64,000 nt of DNA from Didymella arachidicola (lineage: Eukaryota > Ascomycota > Dothideomycetes > Pleosporales > Didymellaceae): positions 992,001-1,056,000 of the forward strand of contig CM050000.1 of assembly GCA_016630955.3 (NCBI GenBank), read 5' to 3'. Below, one piece after another: positions 22,203-34,652 of the stretch (position 1 is the first letter of the stretch; each line of letters begins with the position of its first letter). Made by a program: the position numbers and the translations under genes. A model generated the notes under the pieces. It worked only from the letters and a program-made list of their open reading frames with translations. It was not told the DNA's origin and made no database searches.

Positions 22203-23809
22203 ATGTCCTTCCCTATTTCTGCGACGGCAATTGTGAGCGATGCTCCTAATGGAGCAAATTTATCTTGGCGCAAAGAGAAGGTCCATTTACGAGAGCCAAG
22301 CGAGGACGAACTATTAGTCAGAATTATTGCCTCCGGAGTCTGTCACACTGATATTGCCATCTCATCATTTCCAGCGGACACGCCAGGTTTTCATCCGTAC
22401 CCCAAGATTCTAGGCCATGAAGGTGCGGGTATCGTTGAGCAGGTAGGAAGCAAGATCAGCGATGTCAAGAAGGGCGACAAGGTTCTTCTGAGCTTCGACT
22501 ACTGCGGCAACGATGACTGTCGTGGTTGTGACGACGATACGCCTGGATACTGTGAACAATTCCATGTCAAGAACCTCTTCCATGTTCCCAACGTCTATCA
22601 GATTGACGGCAAGCCTTCTGGCGGACTATACTTCGGACAGTCAAGTTTTTCCAGTCTCGCATTGGTCAAAGGCACCTCTGTTGTGAACGTGCAGCAACTG
22701 GTCAAAGATGAAGAAGAGCTGAAGTTGTTCGCTCCGATGGGTTGTGGCTACCAAACGGGGGCAGGTGCCGTAACCGAGCTGGCAGACATGGGGAAGAAAG
22801 ACGTTGTCGTGGTAGGTTTTGACGCTGCCTAAGAATGACTGACCTGGCTGACTCGTGTGTGTCAGGTTTTCGGTCTTGGTGGTGTTGGCATGTCTGCAAT
22901 CATGGTATGTCGTTCCCTGTGCCAGCTTGAACGGTCGGAGTACTTGTAAGCTCCAAAGTCTGTGATTCACTCTCAGGTCGGCCATGAATACCTTCCAGAT
23001 ATACAAGTGTCTGCTCCCGGGCGGGCTGCAATTGATCTAATTTGCAAGTCCCGAGGAGCAGCTAACTGCGCCTATAGCTTCGTTGATGTCGGCTAATATA
23101 GTGCAGGCTGCGAGTGTTCGCGGTGCACATACAATCATTGGAGTCGATCGAATACAGTCACGTCTTGACCTGGTCAAGGAGGTGGGCGCAACCCACGTCA
23201 TCAACACTTCCAACTTCCAAGACGTAGGTTCGGAGCTTCCAGCAGCCATCAAGAAGATTACCCCGAAAGGCGCGAACGCAGTATTTGACACGACGGGGGT
23301 GGTACCTCTGATTGCAGCCGCAGTTCCTGCGCTGCAAGCCAAAGGTCAAATTGTACTTATTGGCATCGTGAACGGGAAGACGATGGATCTCGATCTTGGT
23401 GCTCTTCTCAATGTAAGCTTGGAGGTGTTCTAATCTCAGGTTGCAAGCTGATTGCGACCAGTTTGGTAGTGCCATCCGGGGTTGCATGGAGGGCAATGCC
23501 AAACCATCGAAAGTGCGTGCAAACAACAGTCTACGAGCTCAGCGCGACTAACGACGCAACTAGTTTATCCCACAAATGATTGAATGGTACCGACAAGGCA
23601 AATTGTGAGTGTGATCTAACATCGCACCAAATGAAAGCTGACAGAACGGCCAAGCCCAATTGAGAAGCTTTCGAAATACTACAAGGTAGATACAGTCAGT
23701 ATTGAGCGATATGTACAAGCTAATGACGTATTTTCAGTCCGACGACTTCGAGACAGCCTTGAACGATATGCACACTGGAATCACAATAAAGCCAATCCTA
23801 CTTTGGTAG
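22203..23809 (+). CDS. Zinc-dependent (aryl/benzyl-type) alcohol dehydrogenase
   Basis: Seven exons: 22203-22811, 22866-22904, 23107-23412, 23462-23512, 23564-23604, 23655-23685, 23738-23809, joined in frame, give 382 residues. It oxidises alcohols with NAD(P)+ using catalytic zinc. Catalytic zinc ligands are Cys47 and His72-Glu73 (SGVCHTD, GHEGAG) and Cys181 (APMGCGYQTGAG). Structural zinc is held by Cys101, 106, 109 and 117. The dinucleotide-binding motif GFGLGGVG spans the first splice junction, and the C-terminal IPQMIEWYRQGK and FPIEKLSKYYK regions confirm the later junctions. Five introns are about 50 bp, but the second is 202 bp. The resemblance is closest to bacterial-type aryl-alcohol dehydrogenases, also found in fungi. 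No PTS1 or signal peptide. Substrate is inferred only from family. Confidence 0.9.
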
Positions 23810-24733
23810 TGCTCTTCGGCCTCGGAGGCCGTTGTTGGATCTGCAGTGACTAATGCGGTTTTAGCGCAGCGTGGGCGATGGGAAATGGAGTAGTAGCGTG
23901 CAATGATGATTTGAATGGGCTATCGCGGGCACACAATTATCAGAGCGAGAACAAAGTATCCGAGAACTACAAATGCCCTGTCGTGCAGATCGCCAGGGGT
24001 CCGTTACTTTGTTTGATATTTTACCCCACTGACATTCGGCACGAGCGCCACGAACACAGGGCTATCCTGTCCTGACCATGGAAATCAGTCGTGTATGGTG
24101 CACATGCCTCTAAGAATTAGGAAGAGACAGTAAAATGAAATGCAAGGCTACCAGTATTGGGTGTTAAGCTCAGATCTGGACTCCCCAGACGCACAATCAC
24201 ACTCATGGAGTAGAAATTGACAGGACCCTCGAAAGGCTTGAGAGGAGTATTAGACTCGACAAAGCTTTCATAGCTTTAAATACACCATTACATTGCACAT
24301 CAAATTTACACTCGTGCTGGGCTTACTTTGCAACCCATTGGACTAACACCCAACGCTAAACACAACGGCGGTCGTATACAGCTTTCGATTTCAATGAGTA
24401 GCATTGCAGAGACTCTGCCAAAGGCGGCTCCGATGCGGGTCAAAGTGGATCCATCGAAGTCCGACATACGGGACAGGTCGGAGGAAGGGGCGTCCAGCCC
24501 TACAGAGGCAGTCGCATATTGGGCACTCAGGTGAAGAAATTCGGAGCAGACCGGGCATTTTGGCCCCCTTTCATGTATTTTCACCCTCCAAGGGCTTCAA
24601 AGTGGATCTCACATAGCCAAAAAGAAAATCTCGTCACCGCTCGCACCCGCATTGAACTTGATAAAGTGATCATTCAGTCATAACTAGGTATCTCATGTAC
24701 CATCAGCTTTTCGCTTTCTATTCTAGGGGGCAC
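23810..24733. other. Intergenic between convergent genes
   Basis: This lies between the 3' ends of the alcohol dehydrogenase (plus) and the sugar porter (minus) and should hold both 3' UTRs. No coding frame is supported. Confidence 0.5.
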
Positions 24734-26342
24734 TCAGTGCTGGATGGACTCGATGTCCTCGACATTCTTTTCATGCCCCTTCTCGATCGAGTTGATTTCG
24801 CTCGCGAACCCGCCGGTCAACGGCCTCCTCGACTCGCGCACAATGCCCGTAATGCTGCGACCGCTGCTGAACATCATCTCGAGCTCCTCGAGCGAGCGGC
24901 CCATTGTCTCGGGGTAGAACAGGAACACGATCGGTGCAATGATGGCAGAGATGATAAGGAAGACGAGGTAGTACTTCCAGCCGATGGTCTCGATGGCAAC
25001 AGGTGTTGCCATATTGACGACGAAATTCCACTGTTCTGGGAGTTAGCCATTACTGCTTCTGGGACAACAATCGGTACATATCACTTACCAGCCAATGGTT
25101 CGCAGTCGAAATACCGGCCATGGGGACACGGAGACGCGTAGGCGCAACTTCAGTGCAGTACAGGAAGTTGGCGCCGAGGAAGCCGATGGGAATGAAAAAG
25201 TTGAATAGGAATACGAACAGAGCGGACGCAATCTGTGCGGGCTTGTCCGACTTGGGATATGAGGAGGCAACGGCGAGGGCCAACATGCAGGATGCCATAC
25301 CGACACCGGAGATCATGAACAGCTTGCGGCGGCCGAAGCGATCAATGGTGAAGAAAGCGACGAAGCAAGACAGGAACTTCCAGGTGAGTGCACCGCCGGA
25401 GAGGATGCGGGAAGTCTCGCCGTCAAGTCCAAGACCCTGCTGGAAAATGACGGTGGAGTATGTGGAGATCAGGTTGGAACCGCACATCTGCTGGAGAAAC
25501 TGCAGGAAGATACAGAGCGAGAAGCGGTAGAATAGCTTGTCCTTGCCGTTGGTGAAGATATCACTGATCTTGACGGCACTGCCCTTGGTCTCCTCTAGAG
25601 CGAGCTCGATACCGCTGATCTCAGCCGCAATGTCGGGAGCATGAAGATCGAGACCCTTGAAATCAGACAAGCTCTTCCGGGCCTCTTCGACGCGACCCTT
25701 GTTGACGAGCCATCGCGGGGACTCCGGAATGAAGAAGACAGCCGCTATGGGGACGATCGAGATGGCGATGGGGATGACAAGAGGAAGGCGCCACTGCAGG
25801 GGCAGGTTGTTCTGCTCGTAGAAACCGAGATTGATCCAGGCTTCGAGAAGGTAACCAAGAGAGATGGAGCAGCCATCAAGAACGACGTGCTTACCACGGT
25901 TGGCGGACGAAGAGCACTCAGATTGCCAGACGGGCACAGTAGCAGAGAGCTGACCAACACCCCATCCGAGGATGAAACGGCCAACAACAAACTGAGCAAG
26001 CTGGAAGGATGTGCACTGGAGGATTTCACCAATCAGGGTGCAAACAGCACCGATGAAGATGACCTTCCGGCGACCAAGCCAGTCACCGATCCATGAGCAG
26101 GTAAGAGCGCCAAAGAGAGCACCAATCGTGAATGAAGCAACGACAGCACCCTGTTTGGTGGAGTGCTCGCTCTTCAGAGCGCCCGTAACGTGAACGGTGT
26201 CGATTTCTGGAAAGTGCTTGTTCCAGTCGGCCAGAGACAGAAGACCACCGACACCAGACTGGTTGTATCCAAAGATAACGAAAGAGGGTAAGACGACCAG
26301 CAAAAGCTGGGCCATCTGGAGGGACTTTCCACGGAGAACCAT
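24734..26342 (-). CDS. MFS sugar porter (hexose/disaccharide transporter family)
   Basis: Two exons on the minus strand (25089-26342, then 24734-25030) joined over a 58-bp intron give 516 residues from the ATG at 26342. A longer open frame upstream lacks ATG. Sugar-porter signatures are present in order: GRFILGWGVG after TM4, PESPRWL in the central loop region, DRFGRRKLF after TM8 and PETMGRSLEELE after TM12. It has about 12 membrane segments with a cytosolic central loop and a short acidic tail. Such proteins move sugars across the plasma membrane, usually by proton symport. Sequence alone does not fix the sugar. The gene is convergent with the alcohol dehydrogenase. Confidence 0.92.
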
Positions 26343-29300
26343 GATGATGGCGTGTGTGTAGGATGTGAGTTGAGGGGAGGTAGGTGGAAGGTCGAGAGAC
26401 TTCGTCAATCGTCAGACAAGAGCTGCCTGAGTGTACGAGACAAAGAGACTGGAGAGGAAACGATCGAGGTGCCCGCGAGCTACTTGTACTTACTCTTTAG
26501 ACCCCACATTATTGGGAGTGTGTGGGCATTACTATCACGGAAGGTCCACCTGGGGGATGCCGGAGATACTGCTCGAAGCGTGGTCCAATGTCTGCGTCCA
26601 ACTGGAAACAGAGCTTCCCCGAGGCGAAAAGTGACCACCATCATCTGGACTCCACACAAGGCCTCACCGGTGTGTGGAGAAAGTGGGAACCAATCTCACG
26701 CAAAACCCTCGTGCCAGGAACGGCCAGGGAGCAAAGGCGAAACCTCGGGTGTGCAAGGATTTGTTGAGCGCGTAGGTGATGTCAAATGCCGGCTGCGTTG
26801 CAGCGCTATCGACACTGGCCTGAAAGGTTTGAGTGGGCCCCCTAGATACTTTGCGGCTCTGCGGCCTCGGCAGATTTCAAGCCTTTGCTTGTTTCCCTCC
26901 GATGATGTGAAGTGCCTTACCAGAACGCGTTACGTCTTCTGAGAGTCGGAGGTGTCCCTCTAGTCACATCTCGAGAATAAAATCCTGCTGACAGGCGCAC
27001 CCGACGGTCGATACGACAGCCGATGCCTGTTACGTTGCAGTTCGAGTCGTGTTATGATGAGGGCTAAGCCGACCAAGCTTTTAGCTTGGCGCTGCCACCG
27101 TGTAACGGTCTGTTCGTTGATCTTTTCTCTGATGTTTTCTGGCACTGCTGATCTGTATGAAATTTTGGGGTAATTGCATCCCTGCGTTCTCCGCGCTTGG
27201 AAGTGATGTCTTGTGCATTTCGCCTTCCAATGACATCAGGTCATCACCTGCTGAAAAATGCAGGTGCCCCGACTTTGGGGTGCCGTGCCGCGAGACGAGG
27301 CGAATCATTAACACCGACTTTGACAGTACTCACGACTCAACCATACGGTCTCTGTGGGTACATACATATCCTTTGCCGCGCTCGTTGCGACGCTTCTCAA
27401 GCTCCAAGATTCTTGGCTGGCACCCCACGAGCTTTCTCATCCACCAGACCGCCCACGCATGTTTCGACCGAATGTCGGTGTTCAGTATGTACAAAACATC
27501 TCCACCAGGACTACCGACGAGCCGGCACGAGGCTTGGCTAAAACTAGCCGTTCATAGATTACGTGTCCAGCATCGTGTGAAATATTTGTGGACACGGGGG
27601 AGTGCCGAAGGCCGTCTTACAGCTTTCTTTCTAGAAACCCAATCTTGCAGAGATATCACCAAACAGAGATTACATACAACAAGAATGGAACTGCCATGGA
27701 ATACCTCGCCGTACAGTGACAACACTGTCGGGGTCTCTTGTCATCTTGAGGTGCGGAATTTACCGCGGAGATAAGCACGTATGACATCCCGGGCCAGAGC
27801 CTCACGAACGTATGCGGCTGCGCATGCACAAGACCTCTTGGCTTCCAGCCTCCAGGCTTGTTCACACGTCTGCCAATTGCGCCTTTGCCGCAGCCAAGCT
27901 CCGACATTGTGCAACTTCGGAGGTTGGCACGATGCGAAACGTTCTGACGAAACGACGAGGTGGAGAGCAGGCCAACTTCTTACGTGCAAAAACATGACTC
28001 TCAGAGCAGCAGTACTGACCACTATCTTGGTAAGCAAAGTCTTCATAACTTGCGATAGGAAGATCTACTGCCAAGTTAGAGAAGGCTTCTGCCACTTGAG
28101 GCTGCATGGAAGATTGGGACGCTCTGAAGCTACTGCTGCAGGCGCGGCCTCAACAGTTCCAGCTCTCTTCTTCAACACCACGTTCTGTGACCAGATGTTT
28201 GGAAACGACTTTCTCGCGTGCGGGCGACTCCTAGCTCCCTCGCAAGGATCGTCTAGCTTCAACAGTAGTTTCCTTCTGACATACACATCCGGTGAAGATG
28301 AACAAAACCTCGCCTCAAGCAAGTATCGAGCAAGCCTGATGGGACCGTAGCCTGCGAACGACATGTTTCTGGAAGTTCACGTGAGTGAGCGAATCGCTCG
28401 CTCGGTGCTCAAAATAGCCATGTGCATGACAGCGCAGAAAAATAATTAGAGACGCGCACATGTCGGCCACCTGCATGCTTGCTCGCACGAACAAGGCAGC
28501 TACAACTTGACTTCGATATCTAAGCGCCCGCCATTCCTGCAGCATCTGAGTGCGCGTCGTCTCGACAGAGCGACACTGGCAACCCTCCCGCACCGTCCAT
28601 GCCTAGGTCTGAGTGAAAACCCGGATCACGGCGGATGTGTGCATGCGCAACGATCGGAGGTAAGACTCATGTCCAGCAGCAGGCGGATCGGGCCTCGATT
28701 GACGCTTAATCCCCTCGTCCTCGCATTCAACAGCCCTGCGTACGCCCCCGTCACCAAACGCCGTAACGCCCTCCGCGCCCTCCGCACTCTCTTCGATCTC
28801 GGGGCCCCGATTACCCCAACGCTCCAGAAAACAACCTGGAGCCCCTAGAAAACACTTGAAGCCGTTCGTACCGCTCAAATTAAGGTCGTGCACGATCGTC
28901 TTCGGGAGCTAACGGGGTACGCTAGAGAATGCGCCGGGAACACGCAAGATGTCAAACACCGACGAAATGACGAGTGCTGCGATCTGGGTGATTGCCTGTG
29001 GGGAAGATGCCGATGGATGGGGGAGATTGTCATGTGGACGCTAGGGGGCGATGGGGGTGGATGTTGTGTCGAAGGGGGCGCTCCGCGTTTTTTGCAAGTA
29101 CAGCAGATGGCAGTGGACAAGTACTCCACAGAGCAGTCTTGATTGGTGTTAGTAGCCATGGTATCCCAATTAATGTAATGATCAGTGAACGCTCTTGCAA
29201 TATTGTGTAGTCACATCAAGATCACACACTGCAAAAGCATCTTCCAATCTTGACAGAAACGGTGTCTGACAGCAAGACCCGTAGGGTCCACAACACTGCC

Positions 29301-29845
29301 AACTACCCAGCTACCTCACAGCTCAGATCCACTCCCCTGAATATGTCTGCAGTATTGACAATTAGCATACAACCCCCACCCCCACAGGAAGGAGCCATCA
29401 CCTCTCCGCGCACATCAACGGCTGCGAGACCTTGAAGGCTATGGTACAGACTTATCCACGCGCAGCCCAGTATCTGTGCAATATACAATAAACGCTGTAG
29501 ATAGTACACCCTACCCTACCTACTCATGCCAAACCCCCCATCTCGCTCCTTTAACATCCTATCCCATGGTAAACATCCGCACCCAGTTCAGAAAGTCCCG
29601 CACAACGTATATCCATACCACGCTGCGCCGCTGATTTTGTAGGCTGAGGGTGTTGTTGTCTGGGGGGTTGAGTGATTGAAAGATGGAAGACGGGGTGGTT
29701 GTTTGTGATGTGGAGATATGGATGAGTGTGTACGTTTTCAGAACGAGTATGATTGCAGGTTTGGACTAGGGAGACGCCAGAAAAGCGGCGGTTTATTAGT
29801 CTACTCTTCTTCTTCTTCTCCTTCTTCTTCATAGAGTGTCATCCC
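26343..29845. other. Long gene-poor interval (3.5 kb)
   Basis: It holds the promoter side of the sugar porter at the left and the 3' side of the PPR gene at the right. Several frames of 60-200 codons occur, for example 27157-27774 (plus) and 27781-28350 (plus), but their composition does not look like protein and most lack ATG or domains. A 94-codon ATG frame at 28875-29159 (minus) is the least unlikely small gene. A CTT-rich run lies at 29803-29830. Confidence 0.45.
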
Positions 29846-31539
29846 CTACACCTCCCCCGGCACAACAAACTTCCTCCTAACCCTCCCCCCCACCGCACTC
29901 ATCACCTCCCCACTCCCCTCATAATCCCTCAAAACCCCCACACACCTCTCATCATCCCGATCCACAAGCGCATTCATCAACCTCTCATACGTCCCCCTTC
30001 TCGGCCGCAACCCCACCCCCCTCATCTCCTCAAAGTAATTAACCGCATCGTCCAAATCGCCGCTCTGCTCGCACACCATAATCAGCCGGTCGTATGTGAT
30101 GCGGTCGGGCTTCAGGCCCAGCGCGAGCATCTCGTTGGCGAGGAGCATGGCAATGTCTTTGCGGGAGGCCTGGGAGCAGCCGCGGAAGAGGATGTTGAAG
30201 GTGGAGGTGTTGGGGGTGGTGACGGTGTGCAGGGCTTTGTAGATGGAGAGGGCGGTGGGGAGGGAGGATTGAGCGATGGAGGCTTGGATGCAGCAGTTTA
30301 TTGCGGCGGTGGGGATTTTGTGGCCCTGGGCGGAGAGGGATTGGAGGAGGGTGAAGGCGTGGAGGGGGAGGCTGGGGGTTTCTTGGGTTTCTGAGCCGTC
30401 GGGGGAGAGGATGGTTTGCGGGGGAGGGGGAGGTGCGTTGCGGAGGTAAGTGAAGAGGGGGTGGCAGGTGCCGGAGTCGACTTTTAGGTTGGAGTCGGCC
30501 ATGATGAGGAGGACGGAGAGGGCGTCGGAGAGGGCGCCGGCGCCGAGGTAGGTCGCGAGCAGTAGCTCGTAGTGGTGTGTTGTAAAGATTGTCTCGCGCG
30601 TGGTGAGGACGCGGAACACGTCGGTTGCGAGGGGGATGTTGCCGTGGCGTGAGGCGACGGAGAGCACCGAGAGGCAGGTCCCGGTGGGCGGCTTGAGATA
30701 GCCGGGTTGGACTTGGGTGGTCCATACTATACGCACGGCGTCGTGCTGGTAGTGTTAGCGATGCAGCCAGAGAAAATGTGGGAGGAAGGCTCACCAACTG
30801 TCGCTCAGCCGCAGCGTCGAGCAGCGCACCCCACAGCGCATTGCTCAGCTTCACACCGTACGCTGCGCCCGGCGTCCCCGTCTCCGAGACACTCTCCTTC
30901 AACCCCAGCACATAGAACGCTTCCTCCACCTCCCCAAACTCCAACAGCAACCACAACGCCTCACTCCACACCCACTCATCAATCCTCACCTCCTTCCGAC
31001 ACATATCCTCCAGCATCTCCAACCCCTGCTCAAACAGCCTATCCCTCAGCAAACCCGCAAGAACAAACCCCTGCGCGCGATCACTCAGCGTAAACCACTT
31101 CTCGCGCATATACTCCAGCACCTCGGTCCGCAGCAGATAATCCGGATGCACCGCCAGCGCCTGTAGCACGTTCTCGCACCCCCTCACATCGAGATCAACC
31201 TTCTCCTCCCCCGCCTTGTGGCCCCAAAACCCCATCTCCTCGAGCACCTTGCGCACCTTGCCCGCTGTTCCGTTCTCGCACGACGCGAAGCTGTGCAGCA
31301 CGGCGGCGTACATGGCTTGGTCGGGGCGCTGGCCGCGGTCTTGGATGAGGACGTTGCTTATTTTCATTACCTCGTCGAAGTCGCCCTTTGCGCCGGCATC
31401 GCGTAGGTTTTCGTACAGGATGTGTGTTGGTAGGTGCACGAGTGGTGTCTTTTCTTTTGCATTGCGCGGGCGGGTGTTGAAGCGCGGAGGGGCAGTGGGT
31501 GTGGGGACGTGCGGTTGTGCGAAGAAGGGGGAGGGTTGT

Positions 31540-31574
<35 letters not shown>

Positions 31575-31805
31575 GTAGGTGCGCGACTGGCGGTGCGGTC
31601 GTGAGGGCCGTTTAGGTGTGAGGGTGTGTGTGGATGGCAGGGTGGAGCGGAGTGAGTGGGCGGCGGTGGCATTGGGAGGGAAGCCGGGGCAGAGACATCG
31701 CCAGAGCGCGTCGTTGACGAAGGGACGTGGTGGCATTGGCGGCGTGAGAGCTGGAGTGGGAAGTTTGGGAGAACGCGATTGAGGTTCAACATTTGGTTGG
31801 CCCAT
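29846..31805 (-). CDS. Pentatricopeptide-repeat protein, probably mitochondrial
   Basis: Exons 30795-31805 and 29846-30745 on the minus strand, with a 49-bp phase-0 intron between, give 636 residues. The N-terminus is Pro/Arg/Ser rich and basic, consistent with a mitochondrial presequence, and includes an Ala run coded by a GCC/GGC triplet repeat. The body has degenerate helical-hairpin repeats of PPR type. The clearest are near the C-terminus (TSTFNILFRGCSQASR, PDRITYDRLIMVCEQSG and RRGTYERLMNAL). PPR proteins bind organellar RNA, with roles in processing, stability or translation. Which transcript this one serves is unknown. The start at 31805 is the first ATG in a frame that extends further upstream. 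It lies 183 bp downstream of the ATRIP-like gene on the same strand. Confidence 0.82.
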
Positions 31806-31988
31806 GCACGCCTCGGTTCGTGAGCGCAAGGCTGGCAAGGCTGTGTGTTATCCAGACTACACTAGAAGCACAAAAGTAAAATCATTGCATACGCATGGAA
31901 ATTATGGCGCTATCTCACAAAGAGGCCCAAATCTAAATCTATTGCTTCTCAACACCACCCGCCAAACCACACATCTCCCCATTTCTCC

Positions 31989-34277
31989 TCAAAGCACACT
32001 TGTCCCCGTACTAAACACGCCCCCAAACGCCTCCCCCTCCTCCAGACTCAGCCCCTCATCCAATATATGATGCGCCATATCCACAACTTCCTCCTCAATC
32101 CCCTTCTCCAGCACCAACCCCTCGCTAAACGCCAACCGCGTCAGAGAAACCAGGTACGCGTGCTGTCCACCCAACGTATTGACCAGTTTGCTCTTGATGT
32201 CGAATCCCGGATTGGAGATGACAATGTGGTAGATCAGCTTCATGGTCGCGTTGATGGAGTCTATGGTCATGTCTTGGGTGGGCGCGAGGGGGGTCTTGTA
32301 CAGCGTGTTGAGGAGACGGTCGAGGTATTTGATTAGCCGCCCGATGCAGATTCGGTTCGAGGCGAGGCGGGCGGCGCCGTGTTGGGGGATGGACAGTGTG
32401 GTTAGGAGATCGACGACGCGGAGGCGTAGGTCTAGGATGTCGGTGGCGGTGATGATGTCTGGTAGGTCGTGGTCTGCAGAGGACGAGGAAGGTGGCCATG
32501 GGTCGGCGGTGATGGACGGTGTTTCGGTGAAGATGTTTGTGAGGCGACCGATCAGCGCGTCTTCTCTGTGCGCCTGGCTGTCGGCTTGTGAGTCGGAGGT
32601 TGTGATAGGCCCGATGGAGGTCGCGAGGGTCGAGGTGCTGAGAATGTGTAGCATGAGGGAGATTTGCGCGATGGGTTGCTCTTTGTTAAGAAGCATGATG
32701 GCGAAGTCGGAGGGAATCATTGCCCACAGCTCAGCGGCCTCGGTGTCGGAAATGCTCACACAGCTGGTGGCAATCAGGTGCAGGATGTCCAGACATGCCA
32801 GGACGTCGATATGTGCTGTGACTTCGCGATGGCCTGAGGCGTACAGTGTCTTGATGGCGTCCTGCCCGACTTTGGCTGCTTTTGATAATGGGTTTGCAAC
32901 GAGGTCGATTGAGTCGATCATCAAGGGGATGAAACGGCTTTTGATCTCGCAGGCCGTCTCGCACCGCTCACAAGCTAGGACGAAGTGGAGTGCATCGAGC
33001 AATAGGTTGACTGGCGCGTAGAACTTCTCCAATAAACACTGTGCCCAGAGATCACAGATGGCAGCCAGTATATCCAGTGCTAGCGCGTGCACGTCAGAAA
33101 ACGTCTTCGCAGCTAATGCATCATAGAAGATTGACGACAATCTCTTCGACGGGTTGGAAGGAAACGCGTGCTGTGCGAGTGTCTCAAGCACGCGGTCTGC
33201 GCCAGTCGGCGATTTATGGGCCATCAGGCGCCGCAACAAGTCGAAGCGCCTGTCGTCTTTTCGAAGGAACACCAGCAGTGCTTCGTCCACCTCCACTTCA
33301 CCTTCCACAAGCTCCACATCTTTTTCCTTAGACTGAGAATGGGGTTCGCTCAGTTGCAAAGGGATGGGACTGTTGTCCACGACATTTCTCTTGCGCTTGC
33401 CAGCCAGGGTCGGCGTTCCCGTCTTCTGTCTCTCGCGAGTCCTCGACGGAGATGCCATGACGACATCGCCATCGTCGAAGCCATCGCCTAACTGCCCTCG
33501 TGCCTTCTTCCTAGGTGTGCCTGCTGGGCTCACTGCAGCGCTGGTTTTTGGTCTGGCCGCCATGGGCTTCCTCGACCGCGGCGCCATGGCAGCCTCGCGC
33601 ACATCATGCTGACGGAACATGTTGTTTGTTGTGGCCTGCTCTTTCTCACGTCGAAGCTTCTCGATCTCAGCCCTGAGCTTCGCGAGCTCATCGCCATGGT
33701 TGTGCTGCTGGTCGGCAAGCTGGCGCTCGTGTCGACGCAGCTCGGCATCGTGGCGGCGGCGGAGAGTGTCTGCTTCGCCAGACTTGGTCTGCAGCTTGCT
33801 CTTCAGATCTGCAGTGTCCCTCTTCTCGCGAGCCTTGTCCTGCTCTAGCTGCAGCGGTCAGTGTCGTGTGCACTCGACAAAATTGGCTCTCCCCACCTTT
33901 TTGATGCGCAAGAGCAGCTGGTCTGGGTCTGCCTGCGACGGCCGTGGTGGGTCGGTCGCCTGCCAGGCAGAGGCCCGCGGCGGCTGTGTCTGCCTGTAGC
34001 TGTTGCTCTCGTCTATGGTGGTGCCCTCGTCGTAGGCTTCGTAAGCGTCATAAGCGCCGTGAGAGTCATGGCCCCGGCCTTGCTGGCCCTGGACAAAATC
34101 GTCTGCATCGTCGAGGTTGATCACCTCATCGCCGTTGTCCAGGCCGTAGTTGGACTCGGCCCTGCGCGTCTGCGGCTGCTGCGTCGCGCGGATGGCTGCA
34201 GCCTCGAACTGCTCAATCGCATTCGCGGGCAGGTCGTCGAGGTCATGGTCGGAGAAGTCGAAGTTGTCGTCGGACAT
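31989..34277 (-). CDS. ATRIP/Rad26/Lcd1-like DNA-damage checkpoint protein
   Basis: Exons 33897-34277 and 31989-33848 on the minus strand, with a 48-bp phase-0 intron (branch CACTGAC), give 746 residues, close to yeast Lcd1/Ddc2. The N-terminus is acidic (SDDNFDFSDHDLDDLP), as in the RPA-binding region of ATRIP-family proteins. A long charged coiled coil follows at about residues 128-205 (LRAEIEKLRREKEQAT). Then comes a basic SPxR/K-rich linker and a helical C-terminal half that would fit the ATR/Mec1-binding repeats. The partner kinase recruits to RPA-coated single-stranded DNA through this protein in the nucleus. The assignment rests on architecture and N-terminal likeness to fungal UvsD/Rad26 proteins, not on a catalytic motif. 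It is divergent from CDS1 with 375 bp between the start codons. Confidence 0.72.
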
Positions 34278-34652
34278 GTCTGCATCGCCATCTGCCAAAG
34301 TCGCTCCCCAGACACATATCCAAGGTCCAAGCTGCAAGGGTGGAGCGAGACGCGTCGCGTGTCTGTGGCGTGCGGCGTGCGGCGTAAGGCGTGCGGCAAC
34401 TTCACATGTGGCTACCTAGCCATGGCCTGCACAGAGCTATGACGTTGCATCAAGCGCCCAAATTGGTCCGCAGCTTTTCAGCCTGGACACGGCGCCAGCA
34501 CAACACCCAGTCTCGCCCTCTGCCCCGCCGTCGACACTGACGAGCCTGCCTGCGCCTGCATCTTCGACGCCTTGTAACGCGCCCACACGCCGACTCAATT
34601 CTTCCGGCGCATCCGCGACAAGCAGCACGCCGCACGCCGCACAGCACACACC

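Noticed and set aside
26352..28350. Several 60-205-codon frames suggesting genes upstream of the sugar porter
   Set aside because: No recognisable motifs, no consistent splicing and non-protein-like composition.
28875..29159. 94-codon ATG frame on the minus strand, Cys- and Pro-rich
   Set aside because: The only support is an ATG and an open frame. The composition after 30 codons is non-protein-like.
30039..30794. Long continuation of the PPR exon 1 frame beyond its donor site
   Set aside because: The extra sequence is very Arg/Pro/His-rich, as expected for reading in the wrong frame past the intron. Splicing at 30746-30794 restores PPR-like repeats.
34278..34337. 20-codon N-terminal extension of the ATRIP-like protein
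   Set aside because: It starts with TTG, not ATG. The ATG at 34277 gives the acidic N-terminus expected for the family.
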